Shown: one piece after another, positions 1 to 8,867 of the stretch
Position numbering within the stretch: the stretch's first letter is position 1
Layout of the letters: every line of letters begins with the position of its first letter
From: Acetobacter sp.
GTDB lineage: Bacteria; Pseudomonadota; Alphaproteobacteria; Acetobacterales; Acetobacteraceae
Reading direction: 5' to 3'
Assembly (NCBI RefSeq): GCF_022483985.1
Contig: NZ_JAKVME010000002.1
Coordinates: 466,001-530,000, forward strand
Length of the DNA: 64,000 nt
Translations under genes and position numbers: made by a program
Notes under the pieces: generated by a model
Seen by the model: only the letters and a program-made list of their open reading frames with translations
What the model was told of the DNA's origin: nothing
Database searches by the model: none

Positions 1-1142
1 ACGACGCCACGCGGCAGATGAAGCGCCCGCGCTGGGTGCAGGATCTTCTTGAAATTCTGGAAGATTCCGCTGCTCCGGATGAGTTTCTCGAAAATACCAA
101 GCTCGAACTCTATCAGGATCAGGTTTTCTGTTTCACGCCGAAAGGCCAGTTGATCCCGCTGCCCGCCGGGGCGACCCCGGTCGATTTCGCCTACGCCGTT
201 CATAGTCAGGTCGGTGATTCGTGCGTCGGCGCGAAGGTGAATGGGCGGCTGGTGCCGCTGCGGTACGAGCTTCAGAACGGCGATCAGGTCGAGATCATGA
301 CCGCTCGCGGCGGTGCGCCATCGCCGTCATGGGAGCGGTTTGTCGTCACCGGCAAGGCCCGCGCCCGTATCCGCCGTTATGTCGCGCAGCAGCAGCGTCA
401 GGTCTCGCTGGATTCCGGCAAGGCGGCTCTGGCCAAGGCGTTCCGTCAGGAAGGCGTCGATGGTTCCGAAAAAGTGCTGGAGACGCTGCTCAAGGAACTG
501 AAGCAGGCCTCTGTCGAAGACCTGTATGTCGCGGTCGGCACCAACAGCATCGGCCCGCGCGATGTGGTTCACGCCGCCTACCCGGAACTCCGCCGCACCA
601 CCCGTGGCCCCCGTATGGTGCCGGGACTCGTGGCGCGTGCGCCGATGCCCAGACCAAAGACGGGAGGCGCCGGAATGGCGCCGCTGGTCGGGCTCGGGGC
701 GGGGATTGCCGTTCATTTCGCGGGATGCTGCCATCCGCTGCCGGGAGACAGGATTGTCGGCGTCGTGGCCAGCGGCAAGGGCGTCACCATCCATACGGCG
801 GCCTGCCAGACGCTGGAATCCTTTGCCGCCACACCGGAGCGTTTTCTGGATGTGGACTGGGATTACGAGGCGCTCGGGCGGATCGGGAAAGCTGGCAGCG
901 AGCCGTTTGTTGGCCGCGTCACTGTGATCGCCGCGAACGAGCCGACCATGTTGGCGACGATCACCAACGGTGTGTCCAGACAGGATGGCTCGATCGTCAA
1001 TCTCAAGATCGTGCATCGCCAGCTCGATTTCATGGAAGTGCTGGTTGATGTGGAAGTACGTGACCTGCGGCATCTTTCGGGTGTGATCGGCGGACTCCGT
1101 TCCGTGGAGGGGATTTCACAGGTCGAACGGGCGCGGTCGTGA
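1..1142 (+). CDS. RelA/SpoT (Rsh) (p)ppGpp synthetase/hydrolase, C-terminal part
   Basis: The frame is open from the window edge, so the 5' end, including the hydrolase and synthetase domains, lies outside. What remains is the regulatory half of a Rsh protein, which makes and degrades the alarmone (p)ppGpp. A TGS domain lies at about residues 35-100 of the visible part ([19 protein letters not shown]). A Cys/His-rich segment follows near residue 240 (GCCHPLPGD, then HTAAC). A C-terminal ACT domain covers the last 75 or so residues. The first in-frame ATG at 18 is internal, because the coding sequence clearly continues upstream (DATRQ). It precedes acpS by 13 bp, an arrangement common in Alphaproteobacteria. 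Confidence 0.95.
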   Translation, partial: DATRQMKRPRWVQDLLEILEDSAAPDEFLENTKLELYQDQVFCFTPKGQLIPLPAGATPVDFAYAVHSQVGDSCVGAKVNGRLVPLRYELQNGDQVEIMTARGGAPSPSWERFVVTGKARARIRRYVAQQQRQVSLDSGKAALAKAFRQEGVDGSEKVLETLLKELKQASVEDLYVAVGTNSIGPRDVVHAAYPELRRTTRGPRMVPGLVARAPMPRPKTGGAGMAPLVGLGAGIAVHFAGCCHPLPGDRIVGVVASGKGVTIHTAACQTLESFAATPERFLDVDWDYEALGRIGKAGSEPFVGRVTVIAANEPTMLATITNGVSRQDGSIVNLKIVHRQLDFMEVLVDVEVRDLRHLSGVIGGLRSVEGISQVERARS

Positions 1143-1155
1143 GGGGTTTTTCGGC

Positions 1156-1563
1156 ATGATCATCGGCACCGGCATGGACCTGTGCGATATGCGCAGGATC
1201 GAGAAAGCCATCGAACGCTTTGGTCCCCGCTTTCTGGACCGTGTCTTTACGGAAACCGAGCGGGCTCGGGCGGAACGCCGTAGCGGACAGGCCCGGATCG
1301 GCGCTTACGCCAAGCGCTGGGCCGCCAAGGAAGCCTGCGCCAAAGCGCTTGGGACAGGCTTTGCCGATGGTGTGTTCCATAGCTGCATCGGCGTGGGAAA
1401 TCTGCCGTCCGGGCAACCGCTGCTGACACTGACCGGAGGGGCCGCCGTCAGGCTGGCCGCCATGATTCCGGCTGGTATGGAAGGGCGTCTGCACCTGTCG
1501 ATGACGGATGATACACCGTATGCACTGGCGCAGGTCATGATCGAGGCCCTGCCACGCCTCTGA
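1156..1563 (+). CDS. acpS: Holo-[acyl-carrier-protein] synthase
   Basis: AcpS transfers 4'-phosphopantetheine from CoA to the serine of acyl carrier protein, activating it for fatty acid synthesis in the cytoplasm. The 135-residue length is normal. The N-terminus [15 protein letters not shown] contains the magnesium-binding Asp (D8), and [14 protein letters not shown] contains the catalytic Glu (about E59). It starts with ATG 13 bp after rsh and is followed by lepB, rnc and era, so it is probably co-transcribed with them. Confidence 0.96.
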   Translation: MIIGTGMDLCDMRRIEKAIERFGPRFLDRVFTETERARAERRSGQARIGAYAKRWAAKEACAKALGTGFADGVFHSCIGVGNLPSGQPLLTLTGGAAVRLAAMIPAGMEGRLHLSMTDDTPYALAQVMIEALPRL

Positions 1564-1669
1564 GCGCTTTTGCTTGACAGGCGCGGGTCGCCTCGGCTTC
1601 ATCCGCCCGCCCGGTCAGGGTGCGATAGCCTTGCCGCGTGGCGGGGATCAGGCGGAAACAGGGGACGGA

Positions 1670-2476
1670 ATGAAGCCGACGGACGAAAGCGTAACGACGC
1701 AGGAGCATGGGACTGCCCGCAGAGGGGAGAGCCTGTTTGACTTCGTGCGCTGGCTTGCGAGTGTCATTCTGCTGGTTCTGGTAGTGCGCACATTCCTCTA
1801 CGAACCGTTCAACATCCCCTCCGGCTCGATGATCCCGACGCTGCAGGTGGGGGATTATCTGTGGGTTTCCAAATACAGCTACGGCTATTCGAAATACTCC
1901 TTCCCGCTTTCTCCCAACCTGTTTCAGGGACGTGTCTGGGGCGCTGAGCCGCATCGCGGCGATGTGGCGGTGTTCCGCTTCACCAAGAACCCGTCCATTG
2001 ATTACGTGAAGCGGATTGTGGGTCTGCCGGGTGATCACATCCAGATGCGTGACGGGCAGCTCTATCTGAACGGAACGGCCGTCCCCTGTGCTCCTGAAGG
2101 CGAATATGCCGAGCAGGATGAGTATCACATGGGACGGGAAGGGCACCTGTGCCGTGAGACGCTGCCCGGAAGCGCCGGACGGCTGCCGATTGAGCACGGC
2201 GTCCTGCGTTTTCCGGAGGACGGGCAGCGGAACGACACGCCTGATTACGTTGTGCCCGCCGGTTATTTCTTCGCCATGGGCGACAATCGCGATCACAGCG
2301 CGGACAGCCGGTTCATGGGGGATGAGGATCAGGACCTCGGCTTCGTGCCCATGGAGAATCTTGTGGGCCGGGCAGGTATGATCTTCTTCTCGGTGGATAT
2401 GACGCACCCGATCTGGCAATTCTGGGCCTGGCCGACGGAAATCCGGTGGGCCCGGCTTTTCCATGTCGTGCACTGA
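1670..2476 (+). CDS. lepB: Signal peptidase I
   Basis: LepB cleaves signal peptides from secreted proteins at the outer face of the inner membrane. With the ATG at 1670, preceded by a purine-rich GGGGACGGA, the protein has 268 residues. One membrane segment spans about residues 23-43. The catalytic serine (about S53) is in PSGSMIPTL, the general-base lysine (about K114) is in KRIVGLPGD, and GDNRDHSADSR is the conserved C-terminal box. A TTG at 1574 in the same frame would add 32 residues that do not look like family sequence. The next gene, rnc, begins within 25 bp. Confidence 0.95.
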   Translation: MKPTDESVTTQEHGTARRGESLFDFVRWLASVILLVLVVRTFLYEPFNIPSGSMIPTLQVGDYLWVSKYSYGYSKYSFPLSPNLFQGRVWGAEPHRGDVAVFRFTKNPSIDYVKRIVGLPGDHIQMRDGQLYLNGTAVPCAPEGEYAEQDEYHMGREGHLCRETLPGSAGRLPIEHGVLRFPEDGQRNDTPDYVVPAGYFFAMGDNRDHSADSRFMGDEDQDLGFVPMENLVGRAGMIFFSVDMTHPIWQFWAWPTEIRWARLFHVVH

Positions 2477-2500
2477 TCGACAGTGACGAACGGGGATTTT

Positions 2501-3235
2501 GTGGAACAGACCGTACTCGACAGGTTGCAGCAGCGGATTGGGTATCGCTTCGCCAGCACGAAGCTGCTTGGGGAAGCGTTGACCCATCGTTCCGCGGCAC
2601 ACCAGCGGCGCACGGGGAAACGCTCAGGAAAAAACCAGACCAAGGGCGCGGGCTCGAATGAACGGCTTGAGTTCATCGGTGACCGTGTGCTTGGGCTGCT
2701 GATGGCGGAATGGCTGCTGGAACGCTATCCGGATGAGCAGGAAGGGGCGCTCGGTTCGCGTCACGCCCATCTGGTGTCACGCACAGCACTGGCGCAGGTG
2801 GCACAGGAACTGGGACTGCCCGAGGCTCTGGATGTCGCCGAGCACGAGGACAAGGCGGGGATACGCGGCACGGCGAACGTGCTGGCGGATGCGCTCGAAG
2901 CCATTCTGGGCGCGCTGTATCTGGACGGTGGGCTTGAGCCGCCCCGCAAACTGGTCCGGCAATGGTGGGGAAGCGCCATCATCGCGCAGGCGAGGCCACC
3001 GAAAGACCCCAAAACGGCCTTGCAGGAATGGGTGCTGGCCCGTGGGCTGGCTCTGCCCGCCTATGAGGTGATCAGCGCGGACGGGCCGTCACATGCCCCC
3101 TGCTTTGTCGTGGAAGTTCACGCCGCCGGTATGGTCGGCGAAGGAGAGGCGGGTAGCAAGCGGGCGGCTGAAAGTGCCGCCGCGGCCAACCTGCTGGAAA
3201 GATTTAACACTGCACCGGGAGCAGGACGGACATGA
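2501..3235 (+). CDS. rnc: Ribonuclease III
   Basis: RNase III cuts double-stranded RNA, including rRNA precursors. The catalytic domain carries the signature ERLEFIGDRVLGL and a second acidic box, DALEAILGALYLDGG. The C-terminal 70 or so residues form a double-stranded-RNA-binding domain (DPKTALQEWV to the end). I chose GTG at 2501, which has CGGGGA about six bases upstream; an in-frame GTG at 2483 is the alternative. The stop overlaps the start of era by four bases (ATGA), which indicates translational coupling. Confidence 0.95.
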   Translation: MEQTVLDRLQQRIGYRFASTKLLGEALTHRSAAHQRRTGKRSGKNQTKGAGSNERLEFIGDRVLGLLMAEWLLERYPDEQEGALGSRHAHLVSRTALAQVAQELGLPEALDVAEHEDKAGIRGTANVLADALEAILGALYLDGGLEPPRKLVRQWWGSAIIAQARPPKDPKTALQEWVLARGLALPAYEVISADGPSHAPCFVVEVHAAGMVGEGEAGSKRAAESAAAANLLERFNTAPGAGRT

Positions 3236-4131
3236 CAGAAGAGACACGGTGCGGGTTCGCCGCGCTGGTCGGGGCGCCGAATGCAGGGAAATCGACCCTG
3301 CTGAACCGTATGGCGGGCGCGAAGCTGTCGATCGTCAGCCCCAAGGCGCAGACAACGCGTTTCCGGGTGCTCGGTATCCTGATCCGGCATGCAACGCAGA
3401 TTCTGATTGTTGATACGCCGGGCATCTTCCGCCCGAAGCGCAAGCTCGACCGCGCCATGGTGGCGGCCGCATGGTCAGGGTCCGAAGATGCGGACGTCAC
3501 GCTGCTGCTGATCGACGCGAAATCCGGACTGGATGAAGCGACGACGGCTGTGGTCGAGCAGTTGGCGAAGGCCGGACGACGTGTCTGGCTGGTGCTGAAC
3601 AAGACGGATCTGGTGACGCCGCAGTCCCTGCTGCCGTTGACGGCGGCGGTCGCCGAGATGATCCCGGTCGAGCACGTCTTCATGATCAGCGCCCGGACAG
3701 GCAATGGCGTGGACGATCTGCTTGACCGTCTGGCGGAGTCCCTGCCTCTCGGACCGTTCCTGTATCCGGAAGACGACATGACCGATCTGCCGGATCGGTT
3801 GCTGGCGGCGGAACTGGTGCGTGAGCAGATCTTTCTGCAGACGCATGAGGAAGTGCCGTATGGCGCGACGGTCGAGACGGAAAGTTTCGTCGAACGTCCG
3901 GATGGCTCCGTACGGATTGATGTCACGGTCTATGTTGCCCGGGCGAACCACAAGGCGATCCTCATTGGCGAGCGGGGTCGCCGTATCCGGGAAATCGGCC
4001 TCAAGGCGCGGCTTCAGCTTGCCGACCTGCTGGACCGCCCCTGTCATCTGTTCCTCAATGTGAAGGAGCGCGCTGGCTGGGATGAGGAGCGGGCGCGCCT
4101 GCGGGCCATCGGGCTCGACGATAACGCCTGA
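3232..4131 (+). CDS. era: GTPase Era
   Basis: Era binds the 3' end of 16S rRNA and acts in 30S subunit assembly. The N-terminal GTPase domain shows G1 GAPNAGKST, G3 DTPGIF and G4 NKTD. The C-terminal third is the KH RNA-binding domain, with the GxxG-type loop in IGERGRRIREIG. The length of 299 residues is typical. ATG overlaps the rnc stop. In many alphaproteobacteria recO follows era, but here a 418-bp gap follows instead. Confidence 0.96.
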   Translation: MTEETRCGFAALVGAPNAGKSTLLNRMAGAKLSIVSPKAQTTRFRVLGILIRHATQILIVDTPGIFRPKRKLDRAMVAAAWSGSEDADVTLLLIDAKSGLDEATTAVVEQLAKAGRRVWLVLNKTDLVTPQSLLPLTAAVAEMIPVEHVFMISARTGNGVDDLLDRLAESLPLGPFLYPEDDMTDLPDRLLAAELVREQIFLQTHEEVPYGATVETESFVERPDGSVRIDVTVYVARANHKAILIGERGRRIREIGLKARLQLADLLDRPCHLFLNVKERAGWDEERARLRAIGLDDNA

Positions 4132-4549
4132 GTCGTGCCTTTTTGAAGAACGGCTTGATGAGACAAAGGGGTTGAGGGGGATGGTAGTACTTTCCTCGGC
4201 TTTCTTTGCAAAAAGCATAAATGTGCTTCTGTGTAGCGTGGCGTCTCTGTTTGAGACTGCACGCCAGTCTGGTCGGTTGCTCTTCGGGTGTCTGGTGCCC
4301 GGACGAATTCTGGACGCAAGAGCTGTTGTGTCGGAGCGTTGTCTGAAGCGCTGAAAATGGGAAGGTGCTGATCCTGCTGGAGGCCCGCGTCAGACGGTTA
4401 AACCTGAATTTTATAGGGATATTTACGTCTGTTCTTGTGATACGCGTCATCGGGCGATATGACGTGGCCTCGGGTTCCATGTCCTGTCGTTCGGCAGAGC
4501 GATGAGGGACGTGGACATGCCATCCGAATTATCCGCGCATTGAGGTACC
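4132..4549. other. 418-bp gap between era and pyrH
   Basis: I see no convincing gene here. Short open frames on both strands lack ribosome sites and do not resemble proteins. The right half holds a possible pyrH promoter (4435-4463). It also holds a short inverted repeat, CGTCAT (4445-4450) and ATGACG (4459-4464), that overlaps the promoter spacer. The neighbours usually found beside era or pyrH (recO; rpsB and tsf) are absent, so this gap may mark an old rearrangement joint. Confidence 0.5.
4435..4463 (+). promoter_or_regulatory. Possible sigma-70 promoter for pyrH-frr-uppS operon
   Basis: TTGTGA at 4435-4440 and TATGAC at 4458-4463 are separated by exactly 17 bases and lie about 90 bp before the pyrH start. 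The -10 element is weak, and the assignment rests on pattern only. An inverted repeat (CGTCAT/ATGACG) overlaps the spacer and the -10 and could be a regulator site. Confidence 0.35.
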
Positions 4550-5287
4550 ATGAACATCACCGCTGAAGGCCCCGCCACGCCGCGTCGTGCGCTCCTGAAA
4601 ATCTCCGGTGAGGCGTTGATGGGCACCGGCCAGTATGGTGTTGACGCCCAGACGGTCGACCGCATCGCGGCTGACGTCGCCGCAGTCGCACAGAGCGGCG
4701 TTCAGGTCTGCCTCGTCGTCGGTGGCGGCAATATTTTCCGCGGCCTGACAGCCGCTGCACGCGGTATGGATCGCGCCCAGGGCGATTACGCCGGGATGCT
4801 GGCCACCGTGATCAACGCGCTGATGGTGCAGAATGCTCTGGAACGGGAGGGCATCCCCACCCGGGTCATGTCGGCCATTCACATGTCCTCGATCGCCGAG
4901 CCATATATCCGTCGTCGCGCTGTCCGCCATATGGAAAAAGGCCGGGTGGTGATCTTCGCCGCTGGGACGGGCAACCCCTTCTTCACCACGGATACGGCGG
5001 CAGCCCTGCGCGCAGCCGAGATGGACTGCGATATCCTGCTCAAGGGAACGCAGGTGGACGGCGTCTATGACTCCGATCCCCGCAAGAATCCGGACGCCAA
5101 GCGCTATGAGAGCCTGACATATCTTGAAGTTCTGTCGCGCGATCTCAATGTCATGGACGCGGCGGCCATCAGCCTCGCCCGTGAGAACAGACTGCCGATC
5201 ATCGTCTTCAATATTCACGAAGCGGGTGCGTTCCAGCGCGTGCTGCGTGGCGAAGGGCCATTTACACGGATTGAAGAAGCCGGTTGA
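4550..5287 (+). CDS. pyrH: UMP kinase
   Basis: PyrH phosphorylates UMP to UDP in pyrimidine nucleotide synthesis and is a hexameric amino-acid-kinase-fold enzyme. The phosphate-binding N-terminus [11 protein letters not shown] and the [10 protein letters not shown] loop are intact, as is the C-terminal region [20 protein letters not shown]. The length of 245 residues is standard. The start ATG at 4550 has GAGGTACC just upstream. It begins the run pyrH-frr-uppS-cdsA-dxr-rseP-bamA, a conserved bacterial order, but without rpsB and tsf in front. Confidence 0.97.
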   Translation: MNITAEGPATPRRALLKISGEALMGTGQYGVDAQTVDRIAADVAAVAQSGVQVCLVVGGGNIFRGLTAAARGMDRAQGDYAGMLATVINALMVQNALEREGIPTRVMSAIHMSSIAEPYIRRRAVRHMEKGRVVIFAAGTGNPFFTTDTAAALRAAEMDCDILLKGTQVDGVYDSDPRKNPDAKRYESLTYLEVLSRDLNVMDAAAISLARENRLPIIVFNIHEAGAFQRVLRGEGPFTRIEEAG

Positions 5288-5371
5288 TACAGCGCAAAGA
5301 CGTTCATCAATTATTCATGTTTGAATCGGTGTGTGGATCAGCACCGCCGGTCTGTTGAGGGGAGAGCCGCC

Positions 5372-5935
5372 GTGGCTGAGCTGGACACGCTTACTGAAGA
5401 CCTGACACGCCGTATGGAAGGAGCGATGGAAAGTCTTCGTCGTGATTTTGCCGGTCTGCGTTCCGGACGCGCCAACGCGGCTCTGCTGGAGCCGGTGCGT
5501 GTCGAGGCTTATGGTGGTGAAGTGCCGCTGACGCAGGTGGCGACGATCGCGGCTCCGGAAGCCCGCATGCTGACGGTTCAGGTCTGGGACCGCTCGCTGG
5601 CTGGTCTGGTGGAAAAGGCTATCCGCGATTCAGGTCTGGGTCTCAACCCGGCGGGCGAAGGTCAGACCATCCGCGTGCCGATTCCCCAGTTGACCGAAGA
5701 GCGTCGTAACGAACTGGCCAAAGCTGCCGGTCGTTATTCGGAAGGCGCTAAGATCGCCGTTCGCGGTGTCCGTCGTGACGGCATGGACAAGACCAAGGGC
5801 TTCGAGAAGAAGGGTGAGATCAGCGAGGACGACGTGAAGACGTGGTCGGACGTGATCCAGAAGCTCACTGACCAGTATGTGAAGAAAATCGACGAGGCGC
5901 TTTCCGAAAAAGAGCGCGAGATCAAACAGGTCTGA
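5372..5935 (+). CDS. frr: Ribosome recycling factor
   Basis: RRF splits the post-termination ribosome together with EF-G. The protein is about 187 residues from GTG at 5372, which has a strong GAGGGGAGAG eight or so bases upstream; this length matches the family. An in-frame TTG at 5321 would add a non-conserved extension. Recognisable segments include the LRSGRANAALLEPVRVEAYG region and RVPIPQLTEERRNELAK. It lies 84 bp after pyrH and 8 bp before uppS. Confidence 0.96.
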   Translation: MAELDTLTEDLTRRMEGAMESLRRDFAGLRSGRANAALLEPVRVEAYGGEVPLTQVATIAAPEARMLTVQVWDRSLAGLVEKAIRDSGLGLNPAGEGQTIRVPIPQLTEERRNELAKAAGRYSEGAKIAVRGVRRDGMDKTKGFEKKGEISEDDVKTWSDVIQKLTDQYVKKIDEALSEKEREIKQV

Positions 5936-5943
5936 TCCCGCGG

Positions 5944-6708
5944 ATGCCTCTTCCACTGGCAACGGCGACAACGGGTCAGGCTGCGATCGGAGAGTCTTCG
6001 GACGGCGCGATCCCCCGGCACGTTGCGATCATCATGGATGGAAACGGACGGTGGGCGGCCTCCCGTGGGCTGCCGCGCATCGCCGGTCATCGCGCGGGAG
6101 CCGAGGCGGTGACCCGCTGCCTGAAGGCTGCGCGGACGCATGGGCTGGAATATCTGACGCTCTACGCGTTTTCGTCTGAAAACTGGCGGCGCGGCCCTGA
6201 TGAAGTGGCGGATCTGAAGGGTCTGCTCCGCTTTTATCTCCGTCACAAGGTGGCGGAACTGCACAGCCAGCAGGTACGCATCCTGTTTGTCGGTGAAGTA
6301 TACCGTTTCGGCCCTGATCTCTGCGATGAGCTTGAGCGGGCTGAACGGCTGACGGCGCATAATACCGGCCTGACGCTGCTGCTCGCCCTGTCCTATGGAG
6401 GGCGCAGCGAAATCGTGCAGGCCGCGAAGGCGCTGGCGAGGGCGGCGCAACGCGGCGAGATCGACCCCGATTCGATTGATGAGGATGTCGTGTCGCGTCA
6501 TCTGCTGACGGCGGGCATCCCAGATCCGGATGTCATTGTCCGCACGAGCGGTGAGCACCGGCTTTCCAATTTCCTGCTCTGGCAGAGCGCCTATGCCGAA
6601 CTGGTTTTCCTCGATCAGCTCTGGCCGGATTTCAATGAAACCAGCTTCATGCGGGTGCTGGAGATTTACGCCCGCCGGGACCGTCGCTTCGGTGCGCGCC
6701 CGGCGTGA
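5944..6708 (+). CDS. uppS: Undecaprenyl diphosphate synthase
   Basis: This cytoplasmic cis-prenyltransferase extends farnesyl diphosphate to C55 undecaprenyl diphosphate, the lipid carrier for peptidoglycan and polysaccharides. The catalytic Asp is in IIMDGNGRWA near residue 30. The family signatures SYGGRSEIV and RTSGEHRLSNFLLWQ are present. The length of 254 residues is normal. Its stop overlaps the GTG start of cdsA by four bases, so the two are coupled. Confidence 0.96.
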   Translation: MPLPLATATTGQAAIGESSDGAIPRHVAIIMDGNGRWAASRGLPRIAGHRAGAEAVTRCLKAARTHGLEYLTLYAFSSENWRRGPDEVADLKGLLRFYLRHKVAELHSQQVRILFVGEVYRFGPDLCDELERAERLTAHNTGLTLLLALSYGGRSEIVQAAKALARAAQRGEIDPDSIDEDVVSRHLLTAGIPDPDVIVRTSGEHRLSNFLLWQSAYAELVFLDQLWPDFNETSFMRVLEIYARRDRRFGARPA

Positions 6709-7589
6709 GCAGGCCCGCCCCTCAACCGGCCGTGACCGCCAGAGGCTCGAACTGGCAGGATCTCAGGCCGCGCCTCATATCCGCAGCGGTGCTCATCATC
6801 GTGGCCGCGACGGCGATCGGGGCGGGGGGCGTGATCTATGGTGGTCTCATCATTCTGACCATGTGCGGGCTGGCGTCGGAGATGGCCGGACTGTTCGGGC
6901 TGTCGACGCGGTCATGGCGTGGCGTGCTGTATCTCGGCTGGGCCTTATGTGCGGGGATCGTGGCCTATAGCGGACGCTGGACGCAGCTTGCCGCCTTCCC
7001 CATGAGCGCTTTCATATTCGGCCCGGCCCTGTGGTGCGGCAATGCGATCATTGGCGCGGCGGGCGCTTCGCTGTTGTGGCTGCGCCTCGGTGTCGATACC
7101 GGCATATGGTCGGTGGTGTTCGTTATCGCTCTGGTCGTGGCCAGTGATTCCTCGGCCTATCTGGTGGGGCGTCTTGTCGGTGGCCCGAAGCTGGCGCCGT
7201 CCATTTCTCCCGGAAAAACGCGTTCAGGCGCTGTGGGTGGTCTCGTCGGCGCCATGCTGATTGGCGTGGTGCTGGCGTGGCTTGCCGGGAAGAATGGTGG
7301 TCTGCCGCTGTCTGTAGTGCTGTTCCGGAGCGCGGTGTGGGCTGTGTTGCTGGGTGTGGTGGCGCAGACAGGCGACCTGATCGAGAGCGCCGTGAAACGC
7401 CGGCGCGGTGTGAAGGATTCCGGCACGTTGCTGCCGGGCCATGGTGGGCTGCTCGATCGTTTCGATGCGCTGCTGGCGGTCGCGCCGCTAGCAGCGTTGC
7501 TGTCTCTGGCGGCGCGGCATGGCGCGGGTTTCTGGACTGTCGGGGCGGACGATATTCTGGTCGCCCTGATGAGAATGATGGGGCGCTGA
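6705..7589 (+). CDS. cdsA: Phosphatidate cytidylyltransferase
   Basis: CdsA makes CDP-diacylglycerol from phosphatidic acid and CTP at the inner membrane, the branch point of phospholipid synthesis. The 294-residue protein is strongly hydrophobic with about seven or eight membrane segments. It ends with the CdsA signature spanning SAVKRRRGVKDSG and PGHGGLLDRFD. It starts with GTG at 6705, overlapping uppS. A 72-bp gap separates it from dxr. Confidence 0.95.
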   Translation: MSRPAPQPAVTARGSNWQDLRPRLISAAVLIIVAATAIGAGGVIYGGLIILTMCGLASEMAGLFGLSTRSWRGVLYLGWALCAGIVAYSGRWTQLAAFPMSAFIFGPALWCGNAIIGAAGASLLWLRLGVDTGIWSVVFVIALVVASDSSAYLVGRLVGGPKLAPSISPGKTRSGAVGGLVGAMLIGVVLAWLAGKNGGLPLSVVLFRSAVWAVLLGVVAQTGDLIESAVKRRRGVKDSGTLLPGHGGLLDRFDALLAVAPLAALLSLAARHGAGFWTVGADDILVALMRMMGR

Positions 7590-7661
7590 CGGAAGCATGA
7601 CGGGGCTTCGCTGTGGGGTGCTGTCGTTTTTTCGGGATAAAGCGGGTAGGATGTAACGGTG

Positions 7662-8819
7662 ATGAAGACAGTAACGGTTCTGGGATGCACGGGAAGCATC
7701 GGCTGCTCGACGGTCGATCTGTTGCATCAGTCGGGCGACGATGTGGCGGTGCGGGTGCTGGTCGGTGGCCGGAACGCCACCCTGCTGGCCGAGCAGGCGA
7801 AAGCGCTGCGTGCGGAACAGGCCGTAATCGCCGATGAGACGCTGCTGCCGGAACTGAAATCCCTGCTTGCCGGAACCGATGTAAAAATCAGTGGCGGTCG
7901 TGCGGCTGTAATCGAGGCCGCTGGCGTGCCCGCCGACTGGACCATGGCGGCGATCACGGGAGCCGCCGGTCTGGAGCCGACCCTTGCCGCCGTCAGGAAT
8001 GGTCGCACCGTGGCGCTGGCCAACAAGGAAGCGCTGGTCTGCGCGGGCGATGTCATGCTGCGCGCCGTCAAGGACGCCGGTGCGACATTGCTGCCCGTCG
8101 ATTCCGAACATAACGCTGTCTTTCAGGCCATGGCTGACCGACAGGCTGATCAGGTCGAGAAGATCATTCTGACCGCGTCCGGCGGGCCGTTCCGCACGGC
8201 GACGCTGGAGCAGATGGAGGCGGCGTCGCCCGCGCAGGCGCTCAAGCATCCGACATGGAGCATGGGGGCGAAAATCAGCATCGATTCCGCCTCCATGTTC
8301 AACAAAGGTCTGGAAGTCATCGAAGCCGCCCGGATTTTCGGTCTGACCGAAGACCGCATTGACGTGCTGGTGCATCCGCAGTCGGTTGTGCATGGTATGG
8401 TGCAGTACACGGATGGCAGCCTGATCGCCCAGATGGGTTCCGCCGACATGCGTATCCCCATCGCGCATTGCCTTGCCTGGCCGAAGCGCATGGCGACGAC
8501 CTCGTCCCGTCTCGATCTGGCGGCTTTTGGAACACTGGTTTTCGAGGCGCCGGACCCTGTGCGCTTTCCGGCCCTTCGTCTTGCGCGACAGGCGCTGCGT
8601 GAGGGTGGAGCGGCATCCACGATTCTCTCCGCCGCAAACGAAGTGGCTGTTGACGCTTTCCTGAACAACCGTATCGGCTTTCTCGATATTCCCCGGATTG
8701 TCGAGGCGGTCATGACGGCTCTGGGCGCTCCGGCGATCAATGATCTGGACGCTGTCCTGCACTGGGATGCGCAGGCGCGACGTGCCGCGGAAGAGCGTGT
8801 CCTGAAGCGGGCTGCCTGA
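7662..8819 (+). CDS. dxr: 1-deoxy-D-xylulose 5-phosphate reductoisomerase
   Basis: Dxr performs the second step of the non-mevalonate isoprenoid pathway, converting DXP to MEP with NADPH. This supplies the C5 units that UppS and ubiquinone synthesis use. The N-terminal NADPH motif reads LGCTGSIG, with Cys where Ser is usual. DSEHNAVFQ and the metal/substrate region SASMFNKGLEVIEA are intact. The start is ATG at 7662 (a GTG one codon earlier is possible), with GGGTAGG upstream. The length is about 385 residues. Confidence 0.96.
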   Translation: MKTVTVLGCTGSIGCSTVDLLHQSGDDVAVRVLVGGRNATLLAEQAKALRAEQAVIADETLLPELKSLLAGTDVKISGGRAAVIEAAGVPADWTMAAITGAAGLEPTLAAVRNGRTVALANKEALVCAGDVMLRAVKDAGATLLPVDSEHNAVFQAMADRQADQVEKIILTASGGPFRTATLEQMEAASPAQALKHPTWSMGAKISIDSASMFNKGLEVIEAARIFGLTEDRIDVLVHPQSVVHGMVQYTDGSLIAQMGSADMRIPIAHCLAWPKRMATTSSRLDLAAFGTLVFEAPDPVRFPALRLARQALREGGAASTILSAANEVAVDAFLNNRIGFLDIPRIVEAVMTALGAPAINDLDAVLHWDAQARRAAEERVLKRAA

Positions 8820-8867
8820 GCCGCCATGAATCCCACACCACGCTGCGTGTGCAAAGGAGTATGACCC

